A stretch of 64,000 nucleotides of DNA, taken from positions 1-64,000 of the forward strand of contig NZ_JHXV01000008.1 of the NCBI RefSeq assembly GCF_000621625.1. The letters are read 5' to 3'. The translations under genes and the position numbers were made by a program. Positions 1-8,211 of the stretch are shown here, piece after piece. The notes under the pieces were generated by a model that worked only from the letters and a program-made list of their open reading frames with translations, ran no database searches and was not told the DNA's origin. The stretch is from Crocinitomix catalasitica ATCC 23190. Its GTDB lineage: Bacteria; Bacteroidota; Bacteroidia; Flavobacteriales_D; Crocinitomicaceae. How positions within the stretch are numbered: position 1 is the first letter of the stretch; every line of letters begins with the position of its first letter.

Positions 1-13
1 CTTCTAAAAAATC

Positions 14-103
14 AGCACAAATTCCAGCGGTGGCTGAGGATCAAATCGATGCAATCGATTTGGTGGACTCGAAGTCACAAGCGGCAATCGAAGTCACAAG
101 CGG
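14..103 (+). repeat. Interspersed intergenic repeat, copy 1 (hairpin type A)
   Basis: This copy has the constant left flank GGTGGCTGAGG, then an 11-base arm (40-50), a 3-base loop and an 11-base arm (54-64) that pair with one G-T wobble, then the constant right flank GGACTCGAAGTCACAAGCGG. A short tail repeats the CGAAGTCACAAGCGG unit (89-103). The same flanks recur at 461-583, 4685-4767 and, inverted, at 8234-8280. It lies 60 bases upstream of a GIY-YIG nuclease gene. Confidence 0.8.
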
Positions 104-163
104 ATCTATTTACCAAATTTTCAGTAAATTACATCCACTTAATTTTTTCACCCAAATGAAATT

Positions 164-460
164 ATGAAACTAGGATATACTTATATATTAAAATGTTCAG
201 ACGATAGTTATTATACGGGAAGTACAATTGATATTAAAAAAAGACTAGCTCAACATCAGAATGGAGAGGGAGCGAATCATACTAAAAAATACTTTCCTGT
301 TGAATTGGTTTACCTCGAATGTCATAGTACAATTTATGAAGCTTTTCGTCGTGAAAAACAGATTCAAGGTTGGTCTCGTGCAAAGAAAGAAGCATTGATT
401 AATAGTGATCTCAATAAATTAGTTGAATTGAGTAAAGCTTTTTGGGAGGACGAAAATTAG
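164..460 (+). CDS. GIY-YIG endonuclease-like protein (YhbQ/UvrC N-domain type)
   Basis: A 98-residue single-domain protein of the GIY-YIG nuclease superfamily. Visible motifs are the GYTYIL strand (residues 4-9), YYTGST (16-21) with the second half of the GIY-YIG signature, and R27 followed by H31, the usual catalytic neighbourhood. The C-terminal REKQIQGW block is typical of the small YhbQ-like branch. Such proteins cleave DNA, but the physiological role of the small Bacteroidota members is unknown. The gene is bracketed by two copies of the same repeat family (14-103 and 461-583), the second starting right after the stop codon. This suggests that gene and repeats may form one mobile or co-maintained unit. 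The family call is firm; the mobility is inference. Confidence 0.85.
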   Translation: MKLGYTYILKCSDDSYYTGSTIDIKKRLAQHQNGEGANHTKKYFPVELVYLECHSTIYEAFRREKQIQGWSRAKKEALINSDLNKLVELSKAFWEDEN

Positions 461-583
461 AACAAGTTCCAGCGGTGGCATGGTAGTCGGTGCCTTCACG
501 GTAATCAGAACAATTACTAGCGGTGGCTGAGGCGCGCTTTTGCGCGGGACTCGAAGTCACAAGCGGCAATCGAGGTCACAAAT
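461..583 (+). repeat. Interspersed intergenic repeat, copy 2 (hairpin type B)
   Basis: The copy starts directly after the nuclease stop codon and ends three bases before the stop codon of the convergent gene at 586. Flanks GGTGGCTGAGG and GGACTCGAAGTCACAAGCGG match copy 1. The centre is a different stem-loop, CGCGC-TTTT-GCGCG (533-546). The unit TTCCAGCGGTGG appears at 467 and a similar TAGCGGTGG at 518, so the left half is partly duplicated. Confidence 0.8.
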
Positions 584-585
584 CT

Positions 586-1446
586 CTACCCAAAAATCCC
601 CTTTTTCTTTTTCTCAACGAACAAACTATCCAAAATCTCAGGATTAAAATCGTTGTTCTCAATAGGACTGACATCCGCAACTTGGTGATAAACCGTTGTG
701 ATAAAAACCATTTGAGCCGATGAGACAATACTTTGTATGAAAAACACCAATAAAATCCCAGTGCCAATTCCTAGAACAGGATGAATGAGATAAGACAATA
801 AAAAACCAACCGGTAATGCGATCAGCAAAATGCCTAGAAAAGTTAAAATTCCAAAGCTAAATGAAGCGCCAATTGATTCTCCCCATTTTTCTTTCATGAT
901 AGCGCCTGAACGTTTCAAAGCTTCGATAGGTCCAACCTCTTCGTATGCCAGAACAGGCACCACAAAAAACGTGGCGATAGACCAGATGATTCCAACAATA
1001 TTGGATAGAATATTGCCAATTGTACCAGTGTTTTCTTGAATGCCTTTAATGATTAATCCGACAGTTGCTGAAAGCGCAGACCAACCTAAGATGGTAGTAA
1101 TTCTTGTCTTGCTAAATTTAACGCCATCACTAAATTTTGGTGTGCCGCCTTCAAGGTAGATTTTTGTGCAATGGACCAAACCAACATTAAAGAATATGAT
1201 GATAAAATAAGCGATGAGATAAAATACAAAGGCGATAGCATAGTCAGTTACTGAGCCTTGCTCAATTCTTTCAATGGCTTCAAATCCCATTTGAGAATAA
1301 GCCAATCCCATAAAACTTCCAATCACCAATACCAGGAATACACCAGAAATGATGGGGAATAATACCAATTGTTTATTCTTTTTAATGACGTTTAAACTTG
1401 TTATGCCTAATGTCCATCCTTTGCCAATTCTATCAAATACACTCAT
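586..1446 (-). CDS. DUF6159-like multi-pass membrane protein
   Basis: A 286-residue integral membrane protein. The N-terminus, starting MSVFDRIGKGW and followed by a KKNKQLVLFPIISG segment, resembles the DUF6159 family. About six hydrophobic segments are visible, roughly at residues 28-48, 68-90, 118-135, 145-170, 200-225 and 228-250. The N-terminus and the charged tail (EKKKKGIFG) probably face the cytoplasm. The molecular function of the family is not known. The gene stands alone and its 3' end abuts an interspersed repeat. The family call rests on the N-terminal pattern and topology only. Confidence 0.7.
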   Translation of the reverse strand: MSVFDRIGKGWTLGITSLNVIKKNKQLVLFPIISGVFLVLVIGSFMGLAYSQMGFEAIERIEQGSVTDYAIAFVFYLIAYFIIIFFNVGLVHCTKIYLEGGTPKFSDGVKFSKTRITTILGWSALSATVGLIIKGIQENTGTIGNILSNIVGIIWSIATFFVVPVLAYEEVGPIEALKRSGAIMKEKWGESIGASFSFGILTFLGILLIALPVGFLLSYLIHPVLGIGTGILLVFFIQSIVSSAQMVFITTVYHQVADVSPIENNDFNPEILDSLFVEKKKKGIFG

Positions 1447-1563
1447 TTACGCTCTTTTTTTACAAAATACAGATTTTATTTTAATCTACGCACTCCTCAA
1501 ACCTTCTTCTATAAATCATCTCCATTCCTGACATACGTCATATTAAATTTGTAGTGGAGGTTG

Positions 1564-1571
1564 TACATTTG
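1564..1571 (+). promoter_or_regulatory. Possible -7 promoter box TACATTTG
   Basis: TACATTTG matches the Bacteroidota -7 consensus TAnnTTTG and lies 20 bases before the ATG at 1592. A second match, TAAATTTG, sits at 1544-1551. No well-spaced -33 TTG is obvious for either, so the assignment is tentative. Confidence 0.35.
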
Positions 1572-1591
1572 AGTATACTAATACAATAATT

Positions 1592-2353
1592 ATGAGCACT
1601 ATTCACGCACAATCGATTCATGAGAAGTTTATTTCAGTTTGGATGGACTTGGTAAATTTTAAGGCTTTAGATGATCAAAAAAGCTTCAATAATTTAATGT
1701 TGGCCGCTTTGCCAGAGATGGAAAAGTATGTGGCGAGTAGGTTGAGGCTTGCGCATAATAGAGGTCAATTGCCTGAAGGGAAATATGAGGTGAGTGATTT
1801 TACGAACGACTTGTTTATTGCGGCTTATGATGAATTTGCACGATTTAAAACGGCGAATGAGTTTTCGAATTGGTTGTATATTAAAATGGATGAGTTAATT
1901 GAAGATCAAATTGTAGAGGAAGATTTTGACGATTTTTTCTTCAATGATTTTGGCAATTATTCGACTGATGAATGGCAAGCGTTGGAAGATAAAATTGATA
2001 CGTCGGATAAAACGGGTAAGGTTGAATTGAAAATGTCTGACAGTGCTATCACAAAATCCGGTGAAAAGGTATTGGCTGAGATTTTTAAAACGGATGCTGA
2101 ACGACAACAATTGGAGCAAATTCGGAATGAGGTTGGGGATAAAGGTATTGCTTCGCATTTGAATTTGGTGATGAACCAATTAGCGCCTTTGTCGGCCGTG
2201 ACGTTGAATTTAGTTGTGGAACATGGCGTGACTCCAAAAGATGCTGCTGAGATTAAACAAATAAGTGAAAACGAAATTGAAGCGGATATTAAAAAATCTA
2301 AAGGTCATATATTAGATAGTTTTGCATCAAGGTTTAGGAATATCGTTTTTTAA
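1592..2353 (+). CDS. Sigma-70-like (ECF-type) protein, divergent
   Basis: A 253-residue soluble protein with the outline of a two-domain sigma factor. Residues about 25-120 resemble region 2, with a helical stretch ending in FSNWLYIKMDELIEDQ. Residues about 190-245 resemble region 4, including the pattern QLAPLSAVTLNLVVEHGVTPKDAAEI, shortened here to its key elements: an LxxLxxxTxxLxxxxG helix then a DAAEI helix. The linker is very acidic (EEDFDDFFFNDFG near 107-119), which is unusual. It may be a sigma factor for a small regulon or a sigma-like regulator. No anti-sigma gene is adjacent. A profile search would settle whether regions 2 and 4 are intact. Confidence 0.5.
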   Translation: MSTIHAQSIHEKFISVWMDLVNFKALDDQKSFNNLMLAALPEMEKYVASRLRLAHNRGQLPEGKYEVSDFTNDLFIAAYDEFARFKTANEFSNWLYIKMDELIEDQIVEEDFDDFFFNDFGNYSTDEWQALEDKIDTSDKTGKVELKMSDSAITKSGEKVLAEIFKTDAERQQLEQIRNEVGDKGIASHLNLVMNQLAPLSAVTLNLVVEHGVTPKDAAEIKQISENEIEADIKKSKGHILDSFASRFRNIVF

Positions 2354-2398
2354 TAGCGGTGCCTTATGTTCTTGCATTGAGCGAAGTCAGTACATCGT

Positions 2399-2446
2399 GC
2401 TAGCACTTTGTCCAACGAAGCTTTACGCTTAGTTGGATCTAGCACC
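2399..2446. repeat. Intergenic hairpin element
   Basis: Outer arms TGCTAG (2399-2404) and CTAGCA (2439-2444 region) enclose an inner stem TCCAACGAAGC / GCTTAGTTGGA with loop TTTAC and a single mismatch (2411-2437). There is no following T-run for the upstream gene. It is preceded by ATTGAGCGAAGTCAGT, similar to the ACTGAGCGAAGCC core seen at 8360. It is probably a decayed interspersed palindrome rather than a terminator. Confidence 0.5.
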
Positions 2447-2466
2447 TCCTAAAAAAAACAAATAGC

Positions 2467-2474
2467 TACCTTTG
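2467..2474 (+). promoter_or_regulatory. -7 promoter box TACCTTTG, leaderless configuration
   Basis: A perfect TAnnTTTG box that ends four bases before the ATG at 2479. Since Bacteroidota transcription starts a few bases downstream of this box, the mRNA would begin at or next to the start codon. No convincing -33 TTG at standard spacing is visible. Confidence 0.55.
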
Positions 2475-2478
2475 TCGT

Positions 2479-2871
2479 ATGAACGAAACGGATTTATTCA
2501 ACAAAGACGCCATGTTTTGGCGTGAGGTTAACTTCTATTTACCTGCAGCAAGTGCTGAACTGGAATTGAGTACGGCAATAGATATTGGGGGTGAGGACGC
2601 AGTTGAATTTGTTGAGGCAATAATTTGTAGTTTGCTTCCATTTGATTCACATACAGTAGAATATGAATTGGAGGATGGAGGATCGTTCACAAAAAATGAG
2701 GTAAAATATTGGCCAATTGTATTACTAGCGGATTTGGATTTTTACAATGATAAGTCGAATGCTGAAGACGACCGGAAAGCAAAAATTAAGCACGTCCCTC
2801 ATGAGCATTTAAAATCAATCACGATTAAGAATAAAAAAGGCGAAACACAATTGCATAAAGCAAAGGTTTAG
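2479..2871 (+). CDS. Hypothetical protein
   Basis: A 130-residue soluble protein that I do not recognise. It has no signal peptide or membrane segment. The middle contains two acidic stretches (DIGGEDAVEFVEAI at about 36-49 and VEYELEDGGSF at about 60-70), and the C-terminus is Lys-rich (ITIKNKKGETQLHKAKV). The start is supported by the promoter box that ends four bases upstream. It stands alone, between an intergenic hairpin and a non-coding stretch. Codon use is like its neighbours. Confidence 0.65.
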   Translation: MNETDLFNKDAMFWREVNFYLPAASAELELSTAIDIGGEDAVEFVEAIICSLLPFDSHTVEYELEDGGSFTKNEVKYWPIVLLADLDFYNDKSNAEDDRKAKIKHVPHEHLKSITIKNKKGETQLHKAKV

Positions 2872-2991
2872 GTCTTTGTTGCAGGCACAAGTGCTTCGTT
2901 GAACCCTGCACCGATGCTTCCGTTGTCGCTCAGCACAAGTTTAGTGGCATCCTTTTTTTTTTGCGCAGCTAATAAAAAAGATATAACGAAT

Positions 2992-3026
2992 AGCGGGATC
3001 GCGCAATGCCTATTGCGGGAGCTGGC
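2992..3026. repeat. Intergenic palindromic element
   Basis: The arms CGCAAT (3002-3007) and ATTGCG (3012-3017) flank the loop GCCT inside the context AGCGGGAT...GCGGGAGC. The surrounding stretch 2872-3096 has no convincing gene. The element resembles the short dispersed palindromes seen between genes in Flavobacteriales, but only one copy is seen in this window. Confidence 0.35.
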
Positions 3027-3096
3027 CAAGTCATAAATTTTCTTAAGAATAAAGACTTCAGTAACAATTGTTACCGTGCAAGTATGTTTGAACATG

Positions 3097-3104
3097 TATC
3101 TTTG
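3097..3104 (+). promoter_or_regulatory. -7 promoter box TATCTTTG for thioredoxin
   Basis: A perfect TAnnTTTG box 19 bases before the ATG at 3124. Its position rules out the upstream TTG/ATG starts in the same frame (from 3076), because these would lie before the transcription start. Confidence 0.55.
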
Positions 3105-3123
3105 TAGTGTAAAAGCAAAAGAA

Positions 3124-3480
3124 ATGAAAACAATACAACTAACGTCGGAGAAGTTTAAGAGTGACGTTTTCGACTATACAAAAGATAAAGAGTGGAAATT
3201 TAAAGGTGAAGTACCTGCATTAATTGATTTTTATGCTGATTGGTGTGGACCTTGCCAAATGATTGCTCCTGTTTTGGAGGAATTAGCAGCGGAATATGGC
3301 GACAAATTAGTGATTTACAAGGTGGATACTGAAGTAGAACAAGAATTGTCGGCGATGTTTCAAATTAGAAGCATTCCTTCTATGTTGTTCATTCCATTAG
3401 AAGGGCAGCCAAAAATGCAGGCGGGTGCATTGCCAAAGCCGCATTTAAAAGAAGCAATTGATAAAGAATTATTGAGTTAG
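3124..3480 (+). CDS. trxA: Thioredoxin
   Basis: A 118-residue cytoplasmic thioredoxin, a disulfide reductase that works with NADPH-dependent thioredoxin reductase. The active site WCGPC has its cysteines at 41 and 44, preceded by the typical strand LIDFYADW. The cis-proline loop appears as RSIPSML. The length is slightly above the usual 105-110 because of an N-terminal extension (MKTIQLTSEKFKSDVF). The start at 3124 is chosen because the promoter box lies at 3097-3104. The gene is a single transcription unit closed by a strong terminator at 3515. Confidence 0.9.
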   Translation: MKTIQLTSEKFKSDVFDYTKDKEWKFKGEVPALIDFYADWCGPCQMIAPVLEELAAEYGDKLVIYKVDTEVEQELSAMFQIRSIPSMLFIPLEGQPKMQAGALPKPHLKEAIDKELLS

Positions 3481-3514
3481 TAACTAGGTTTTTGGGTTAA
3501 CTTAGTTTTTTATG

Positions 3515-3549
3515 AGTCCTCTGGGAAATCTGCCTAGGGGACTTTTTTT
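3515..3549 (+). terminator. Rho-independent terminator after thioredoxin
   Basis: An 11-pair stem, AGTCCTCTGGG (3515-3525) with CCTAGGGGACT (3533-3543 region), contains two G-T wobbles and an 7-8 base loop, and is followed by seven T residues. Confidence 0.85.
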
Positions 3550-3619
3550 GTTTTAAATTTTGCTGTAATAAGTGCAAATAGTTCAGGGGTAATTACCTTC
3601 ATTTCCCAACTATAGTTTG

Positions 3620-3627
3620 TATCTTTA
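3620..3627 (+). promoter_or_regulatory. Probable -7 box TATCTTTA, leaderless configuration
   Basis: TATCTTTA differs from TAnnTTTG only in the last base and ends five bases before the ATG at 3633, the same geometry as at 2467 and 10638. Confidence 0.4.
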
Positions 3628-3632
3628 ATGAT

Positions 3633-4547
3633 ATGGAAAGCACTTTCGATTTAAATAAGATTCCAGCTCAGAATGGCCGTATTGCTATTGTGACTGGAGC
3701 AAATACTGGATTAGGTTTTGAAACAGCGCTGCAATTCGCGAAGAAAGAAATAACAGTAGTTATGGCTTGTCGGAATACGAAGAAAGCGGAAGAAGCAAAG
3801 GGGCGTATTCTTGCTGAGATTCCAGCTGCTAAAATTGAACTAATTCCATTGGATTTAATGGATTTAGCATCTGTACGGTTATTTGCAGAGACGTATAAAA
3901 AGCAGCACCAACAACTCGATTTATTGATCAATAATGCTGGAATTATGATTCCTCCGTTTCAAAAAACGAAGGATGGTTTTGAGAGCCAAATGGGGGTGAA
4001 TTATTTAAGCCATTTTTTATTGACGGGTTTATTGATCGATTTATTGAATGCCACACCAAATTCCAGAGTGGTAACCTTAAGTAGCAAAGCGCACGAAACG
4101 GGTGTGATTGATTTTGAGAATTTAAATGCCGAAAAATCTTATTCAAAAATGACGGCTTATGGACAAAGTAAATTGGCTTGTTTACTCTTCGCGCAAGAGT
4201 TGAATAGGAAGTTAAAAACAGCCAATAAAACAACGGTTTCTGTGGCTTGTCATCCAGGTGTTTCCACAACCGATTTGGGTAGACATATGAATAAGGTGTT
4301 CTATTATGTATTTATGCCTGTTTTTCAATTTTTCACGCATAAACCCGCCAAAGGTGCATTGCCAACTTTAATGGCGGCGCTTGATGATGATGTGCAAGGT
4401 GGAGATTATTTTGGCCCAATCGGCTTCAAAGAAATGAAAGGTCCACCAGCAAAAGTGAAAGCAAAACCAAGGGCTTATGATGAGGCTATTGCCAGCAAAT
4501 TATGGTCGATCTCAGAAGAACTAGTCGGTTTTGAATATGACATATAG
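3633..4547 (+). CDS. Short-chain dehydrogenase/reductase (retinol dehydrogenase-like)
   Basis: A 304-residue NAD(P)-dependent SDR. The cofactor motif TGANTGLG is at residues 21-28, and the R of ACRNTKKAEE suggests NADP(H) use. NNAG is at 100-103 and the catalytic YGQSK has Y176 and K180, with a serine pair (LSSKAHE) about 23 residues before. The overall pattern, including the CHPGVSTTDLG segment, fits the retinol dehydrogenase/WW-oxidoreductase-like branch that is common in bacteria with unknown lipid or aldehyde substrates. The gene stands alone. The substrate cannot be read from sequence. Confidence 0.85.
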   Translation: MESTFDLNKIPAQNGRIAIVTGANTGLGFETALQFAKKEITVVMACRNTKKAEEAKGRILAEIPAAKIELIPLDLMDLASVRLFAETYKKQHQQLDLLINNAGIMIPPFQKTKDGFESQMGVNYLSHFLLTGLLIDLLNATPNSRVVTLSSKAHETGVIDFENLNAEKSYSKMTAYGQSKLACLLFAQELNRKLKTANKTTVSVACHPGVSTTDLGRHMNKVFYYVFMPVFQFFTHKPAKGALPTLMAALDDDVQGGDYFGPIGFKEMKGPPAKVKAKPRAYDEAIASKLWSISEELVGFEYDI

Positions 4548-4568
4548 TTATTATATCTTGGATGCCCG

Positions 4569-4592
4569 TTCACTGAGCGTAGCCGAAGTGAA
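4569..4592. repeat. Short intergenic palindrome (ACTGAGCG-AGCCGAAGT type)
   Basis: The arms TTCACT and AGTGAA flank GAGCGTAGCCGA. The core ACTGAGCGNAGCCGAAGTG recurs at 8360-8378, inside another repeat copy, and a decayed form occurs at about 2377. The region 4548-4868 otherwise holds only this and the repeat at 4685; no gene is visible there. Confidence 0.65.
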
Positions 4593-4684
4593 CCTGTCGT
4601 CTCGCAAGACCTCTGTCACCTTGTCTTCGGTATAGTATATGCTCAATATGTTAAATTATATTAGCGTTAACTGCCCTGCAGTAC

Positions 4685-4767
4685 TTTCTCAAAATTCAGT
4701 CTCTTGTGAGCGGTGACTGAGGACCAAATCGATGTAATCGATTTGGTGGACTCGAAGTCACAAGCGA
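4685..4767 (+). repeat. Interspersed intergenic repeat, copy 3 (hairpin type A)
   Basis: The left leader TTTCTCAAAATTCAGTCTC is shared with 8306-8322. Then come the constant flank GCGGTGACTGAGG, a perfect 11-base stem (4723-4733 with 4737-4747, loop GTA) and the flank GGACTCGAAGTCACAAGCG. Compared with copy 1 the stem carries a C instead of a T at the second base, which turns the G-T wobble into a G-C pair and points to selection on structure. Confidence 0.8.
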
Positions 4768-4868
4768 AAACTAAAGTATACAAGACTTTCCAAATACGAT
4801 TCCAAGAATAAATAATTAAAGCACATTTCAACGGTTAAATTTTAATTATTTTAGACGTCTCATTAAAC

Positions 4869-7406
4869 ATGTCTTACATAAAAAATATCGTTACTCGCAT
4901 GAAAATCATTTTTTCATTCCTTGCAATTTGTCTAACAATTGCACAACCATTTGCTCAAACCAGTTCAACCATTGATACCAGTCTACCAGCGAAAGTTTAT
5001 TTAGCTGATCTATTTGGGTCGAATCAAACTTATGCTGCAATAACAGAACAAGCGGATACTTATTTCGCAATGAAATATCCTGATTTAACGCCGGCAGATT
5101 TATGTGTAGGTGAATTCAGAGATGGTGCTTTTGTTAAATATCAACGTTGGTCTTCGTTCTGGAAGAATCATTTGAATGAGGATGGAACTTTAGGTGATTT
5201 TACAAAATATGCACAAGGTATGGATCGTGCTGCCGAATGTGATGATAGCGACTTTGCTGTGGATTGGGAAAATATTAGTTATAACAGTAATATGGGGTGG
5301 CAAATTGACCAAGGTAGAACGAGTTCAATTGCTTTTCACCCAACCGATCCTAACACCTATTATGTCGGTGCGGCATGGGGAGGTTTATGGAAAACAACTG
5401 ATGGAGGTTTAACGCATACCATTGTTAATGACGATTTGCCACTGGCCGCCGTGGGTGGAATCATAATCGATCCGGAGGATACCGATCGAATTTTAGTGGC
5501 TTTGAGTGATATTGTTTGGTATGGTCCTGGTGGAATTGGTATCTATATTTCAAATGATGGAGGGGTGACTTTTGAAGCGACGGATTTAACGTGGGAATTG
5601 AGAAATGATAAACGCATTTATTATCTTGATCAGAATCCTTCGGATGGAGAAAGTGTAATGGCTGCTACTGCGAATGGACTGTATAAGAGTGAGGACTTTT
5701 TTGCAACGAACGAACGTGTTTTAGAAGGGAGTTTTCATTCGGTAAAATACAGTCGAACGGATCCTAATATTGTGTATGCAGGTGAGAGATCTGGCGAATT
5801 TTACAGAAGTGAAGATGGCGGTGATAGTTTTGAATTGATTCAAGATTTTGGAGGAAGTGATGTGCGCATCGCAGTGTCATTAATGGAAGGGTCGGAACGA
5901 GTGGTAGCCACGAGTGCTGGAAATCTTTATACGTCAATTGATAATGGATTAACATTTGCAACAAAGGTTTTACCTGAAAGTAATATGGTGATTGAATTTT
6001 CACCTGGCAATGATGATGTTTTGAATGTAGGAAATTTTGAAGTGCATCAATCAACTGATTTTGGTGATAGTTTTGAGCCAGTAACACAATGGTTAGGAGC
6101 AGATGGTTTGCCATTCATTCATGTTGATCAACGGAATGTTTTTGTGAATCCTTTGGTGGATAATCAAGTCTATTTTTGTAATGATGGCGGTGTCTTTCGT
6201 CAGCATACAATCACCAATACATTTGCTAACTTAAGTACAGATTTATTGATTACACAATTCTACGATATTGCAGTTTCACAAACAGAGACCGAAGTATTAG
6301 GAGGAGGATCGCAAGACAATGGAAATGTTTTTAGAGGAGAGGATAGTGAGTGGTGGAGATATGCCGAAACTGGAGATGGAATGGGACAAGATATTGATCC
6401 CTCAGATGCTGGTGTGCGTTATTGGGCGTACCAATTTGGTGCAATTCGAAGATGGGAAGACGGAGAGAATGTAGATATTCAACCTGAAGGTGAAAGTGGA
6501 TCTTGGGAAGCGCCTTTTAAATTAGATCCGAGTAATAGTGATCGCTTATTGATTGGTTATACTTCGGTTTATGTTTCAGAAGACAATGGTGATACTTGGG
6601 AAACGCTTGGCGATCCTGTTCTAGGTGGTGGAGCTGATTTAGATCAGTTGGCAATTGCACCATCGAATCCTGATAAGGTATATGTAAGCCGAGGAAGTAG
6701 TTTGTATGTGAAAGAAGCAGGTCTTGAGGCTTGGGAATTTATAAGAACGCCATATTTTGGATCAATCACTGATTTGGAGGTTGATCATTTAAATGAGGAT
6801 ATCATCTATATTAGTTATGGTGGCTATTCCAATGAAAGAAAGGTTTATATGTCTGAAGATGGAGGCGAGAATTGGACTAACCTTTCTGATGGTTTACCAA
6901 ATTTACCAGTCATGTCTTTAGAACTTTACGAAAACAAACCAGGGGGCGTTTTTATTGGAACTTATGGGGCTGTTTATTATAGAGATAGCACGATGACCGA
7001 ATGGGAAAAGTTTGGATGTTTACCCAATACTTCTGTTAACGATATTGAGATTCAATATTTCACAAATAGAATATTTATTGGTACGCATGGTCGAGGTATG
7101 TATGGCGCTGATATTCCGTTTGGAGATTTTGCTGGTTTGAGTGAGCTTGTTAATGAGCAAAGTGAAATTGAACTTTATCCGAATCCAGCGAGAAATTATA
7201 TCACAATTAAAAGTACTGAAATTGATTTAGCAACTGCAGAAATTATGTTAACAGATGTGTCGGGAAGAAGTATTGATGTTTCACATTTTAATAATTCAAG
7301 CAACGAAATCACCATGGATTGCACGCGCTTATTGCAAGGGAATTATTTTGTAGTGATTCTGGACAATGCAAATAAGAAACACGTTTTAAAACTGTCGAAA
7401 ATTTAA
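4869..7406 (+). CDS. Secreted BNR/Asp-box (sortilin-like) beta-propeller protein with T9SS sorting domain
   Basis: An 845-residue exported protein. A signal peptide ends near AQPFAQ (residue 30); an in-frame ATG at 4899 gives a shorter, equally plausible signal peptide. The body contains many Asp-box/BNR turns of the form S-x-D-x-G-x-T-F/W, for example SNDGGVTFE, SEDGGDSFE, STDFGDSFE, SEDNGDTWE and SEDGGENWT. These indicate one or two beta-propellers of the sortilin/VPS10 or exo-sialidase-like type. The last about 80 residues (from ELYPNPARNY) form a type A T9SS C-terminal domain, so the protein is secreted or attached at the cell surface. No catalytic residues can be assigned, and binding or glycan hydrolysis are both possible. 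Confidence 0.85.
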   Translation: MSYIKNIVTRMKIIFSFLAICLTIAQPFAQTSSTIDTSLPAKVYLADLFGSNQTYAAITEQADTYFAMKYPDLTPADLCVGEFRDGAFVKYQRWSSFWKNHLNEDGTLGDFTKYAQGMDRAAECDDSDFAVDWENISYNSNMGWQIDQGRTSSIAFHPTDPNTYYVGAAWGGLWKTTDGGLTHTIVNDDLPLAAVGGIIIDPEDTDRILVALSDIVWYGPGGIGIYISNDGGVTFEATDLTWELRNDKRIYYLDQNPSDGESVMAATANGLYKSEDFFATNERVLEGSFHSVKYSRTDPNIVYAGERSGEFYRSEDGGDSFELIQDFGGSDVRIAVSLMEGSERVVATSAGNLYTSIDNGLTFATKVLPESNMVIEFSPGNDDVLNVGNFEVHQSTDFGDSFEPVTQWLGADGLPFIHVDQRNVFVNPLVDNQVYFCNDGGVFRQHTITNTFANLSTDLLITQFYDIAVSQTETEVLGGGSQDNGNVFRGEDSEWWRYAETGDGMGQDIDPSDAGVRYWAYQFGAIRRWEDGENVDIQPEGESGSWEAPFKLDPSNSDRLLIGYTSVYVSEDNGDTWETLGDPVLGGGADLDQLAIAPSNPDKVYVSRGSSLYVKEAGLEAWEFIRTPYFGSITDLEVDHLNEDIIYISYGGYSNERKVYMSEDGGENWTNLSDGLPNLPVMSLELYENKPGGVFIGTYGAVYYRDSTMTEWEKFGCLPNTSVNDIEIQYFTNRIFIGTHGRGMYGADIPFGDFAGLSELVNEQSEIELYPNPARNYITIKSTEIDLATAEIMLTDVSGRSIDVSHFNNSSNEITMDCTRLLQGNYFVVILDNANKKHVLKLSKI

Positions 7407-7445
7407 GCCTTAATAAAGGTCTAAAACAACCTCAGTATTTAATGC

Positions 7446-8120
7446 TTAATCCATTTGATAATAGTGCATGCTCGCATGATCGGTATCTATTTTGATTTGG
7501 GTCGTACTCACAGTATTGACATGTGGACTGTTTTCAAGTAATAAACCATTCTTCGATTTGGATGCTTGGTGCATTTGCCAAATTTTAGCAGCTTCCAAAT
7601 TGTTTTCGTTTTTGGCCCAATTCTGAAACATGATTTCGCGTTCGTGCCGTTGTTCGGCCGGATAAAGGGTGTAAGCCGACCAGATTTGTGGTTGGTTAGC
7701 ATCAAATTCTTCCATCCATTTTTTTGAACCGTTCCACTTAATAACAAAAATTTTTGGTTGCCTAGGTTGAATGCGCAATAGGGTAAAAGGATTTGCTTTT
7801 TCAAAATTTCCATTCGCTAAGAAGTCTTCTGCATCAGCAAATAAAAAACTATCTAATAATACTTGCCCGCGACTTTTATCGGCTGTCTTGCCTAACCATG
7901 GAAGCTCATCTTTGGCTCCATTCAAAATACAAGAAATCATTCCGCTTTGACCCACAGCAACCCAAGTTCCTCCAGCCAACTGGTCTTGGGGGAATAATAA
8001 TTGTAAATCTCCTACTGAATGAATTTGAGGTGGTGAGGTTGGGCGCGCAGCTTGCTCATCACGATTGGTCGTGAATATAATACGGTTGTTTTTGTCTTTG
8101 ATATAGGTTGCAGTGCACAT
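7446..8120 (-). CDS. NRDE-domain protein (TANGO2 family)
   Basis: A 224-residue protein that begins MCTATYI and carries the family signature TTNRDE at residues 17-22, followed by ARPTSPP. Cys2 after removal of Met would fit the Ntn-hydrolase-like fold proposed for NRDE proteins. The segments GGTWVAVGQSG and LNGAKDE are also typical. Family members are linked to heme or lipid handling in eukaryotes; the bacterial role is unknown. The length is slightly under the usual 240-260. It is convergent with the propeller gene and separated by 39 bases. A TAACTTTA element at 8136-8143 (minus strand) could be its -7 box. Confidence 0.85.
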   Translation of the reverse strand: MCTATYIKDKNNRIIFTTNRDEQAARPTSPPQIHSVGDLQLLFPQDQLAGGTWVAVGQSGMISCILNGAKDELPWLGKTADKSRGQVLLDSFLFADAEDFLANGNFEKANPFTLLRIQPRQPKIFVIKWNGSKKWMEEFDANQPQIWSAYTLYPAEQRHEREIMFQNWAKNENNLEAAKIWQMHQASKSKNGLLLENSPHVNTVSTTQIKIDTDHASMHYYQMD

Positions 8121-8211
8121 ATTAATTCATTTTTATAAAGTTAACGATCGCCACCCAATAGTTATAAAATTATCAGGAGTTTTCATCAATCTCTAGATGG
8201 CCAGAACAAAT

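Noticed and set aside
2868-3095. Open frame of 75 residues on the minus strand between two genes
   Set aside because: Low-complexity translation across a poly-T tract and a palindrome; no start signal or family resemblance.
3076-3123. Upstream extension of the thioredoxin gene (MQVCLNMYLC...)
   Set aside because: It contains the -7 box TATCTTTG at 3097-3104, so it is promoter sequence; the normal thioredoxin start is at 3124.
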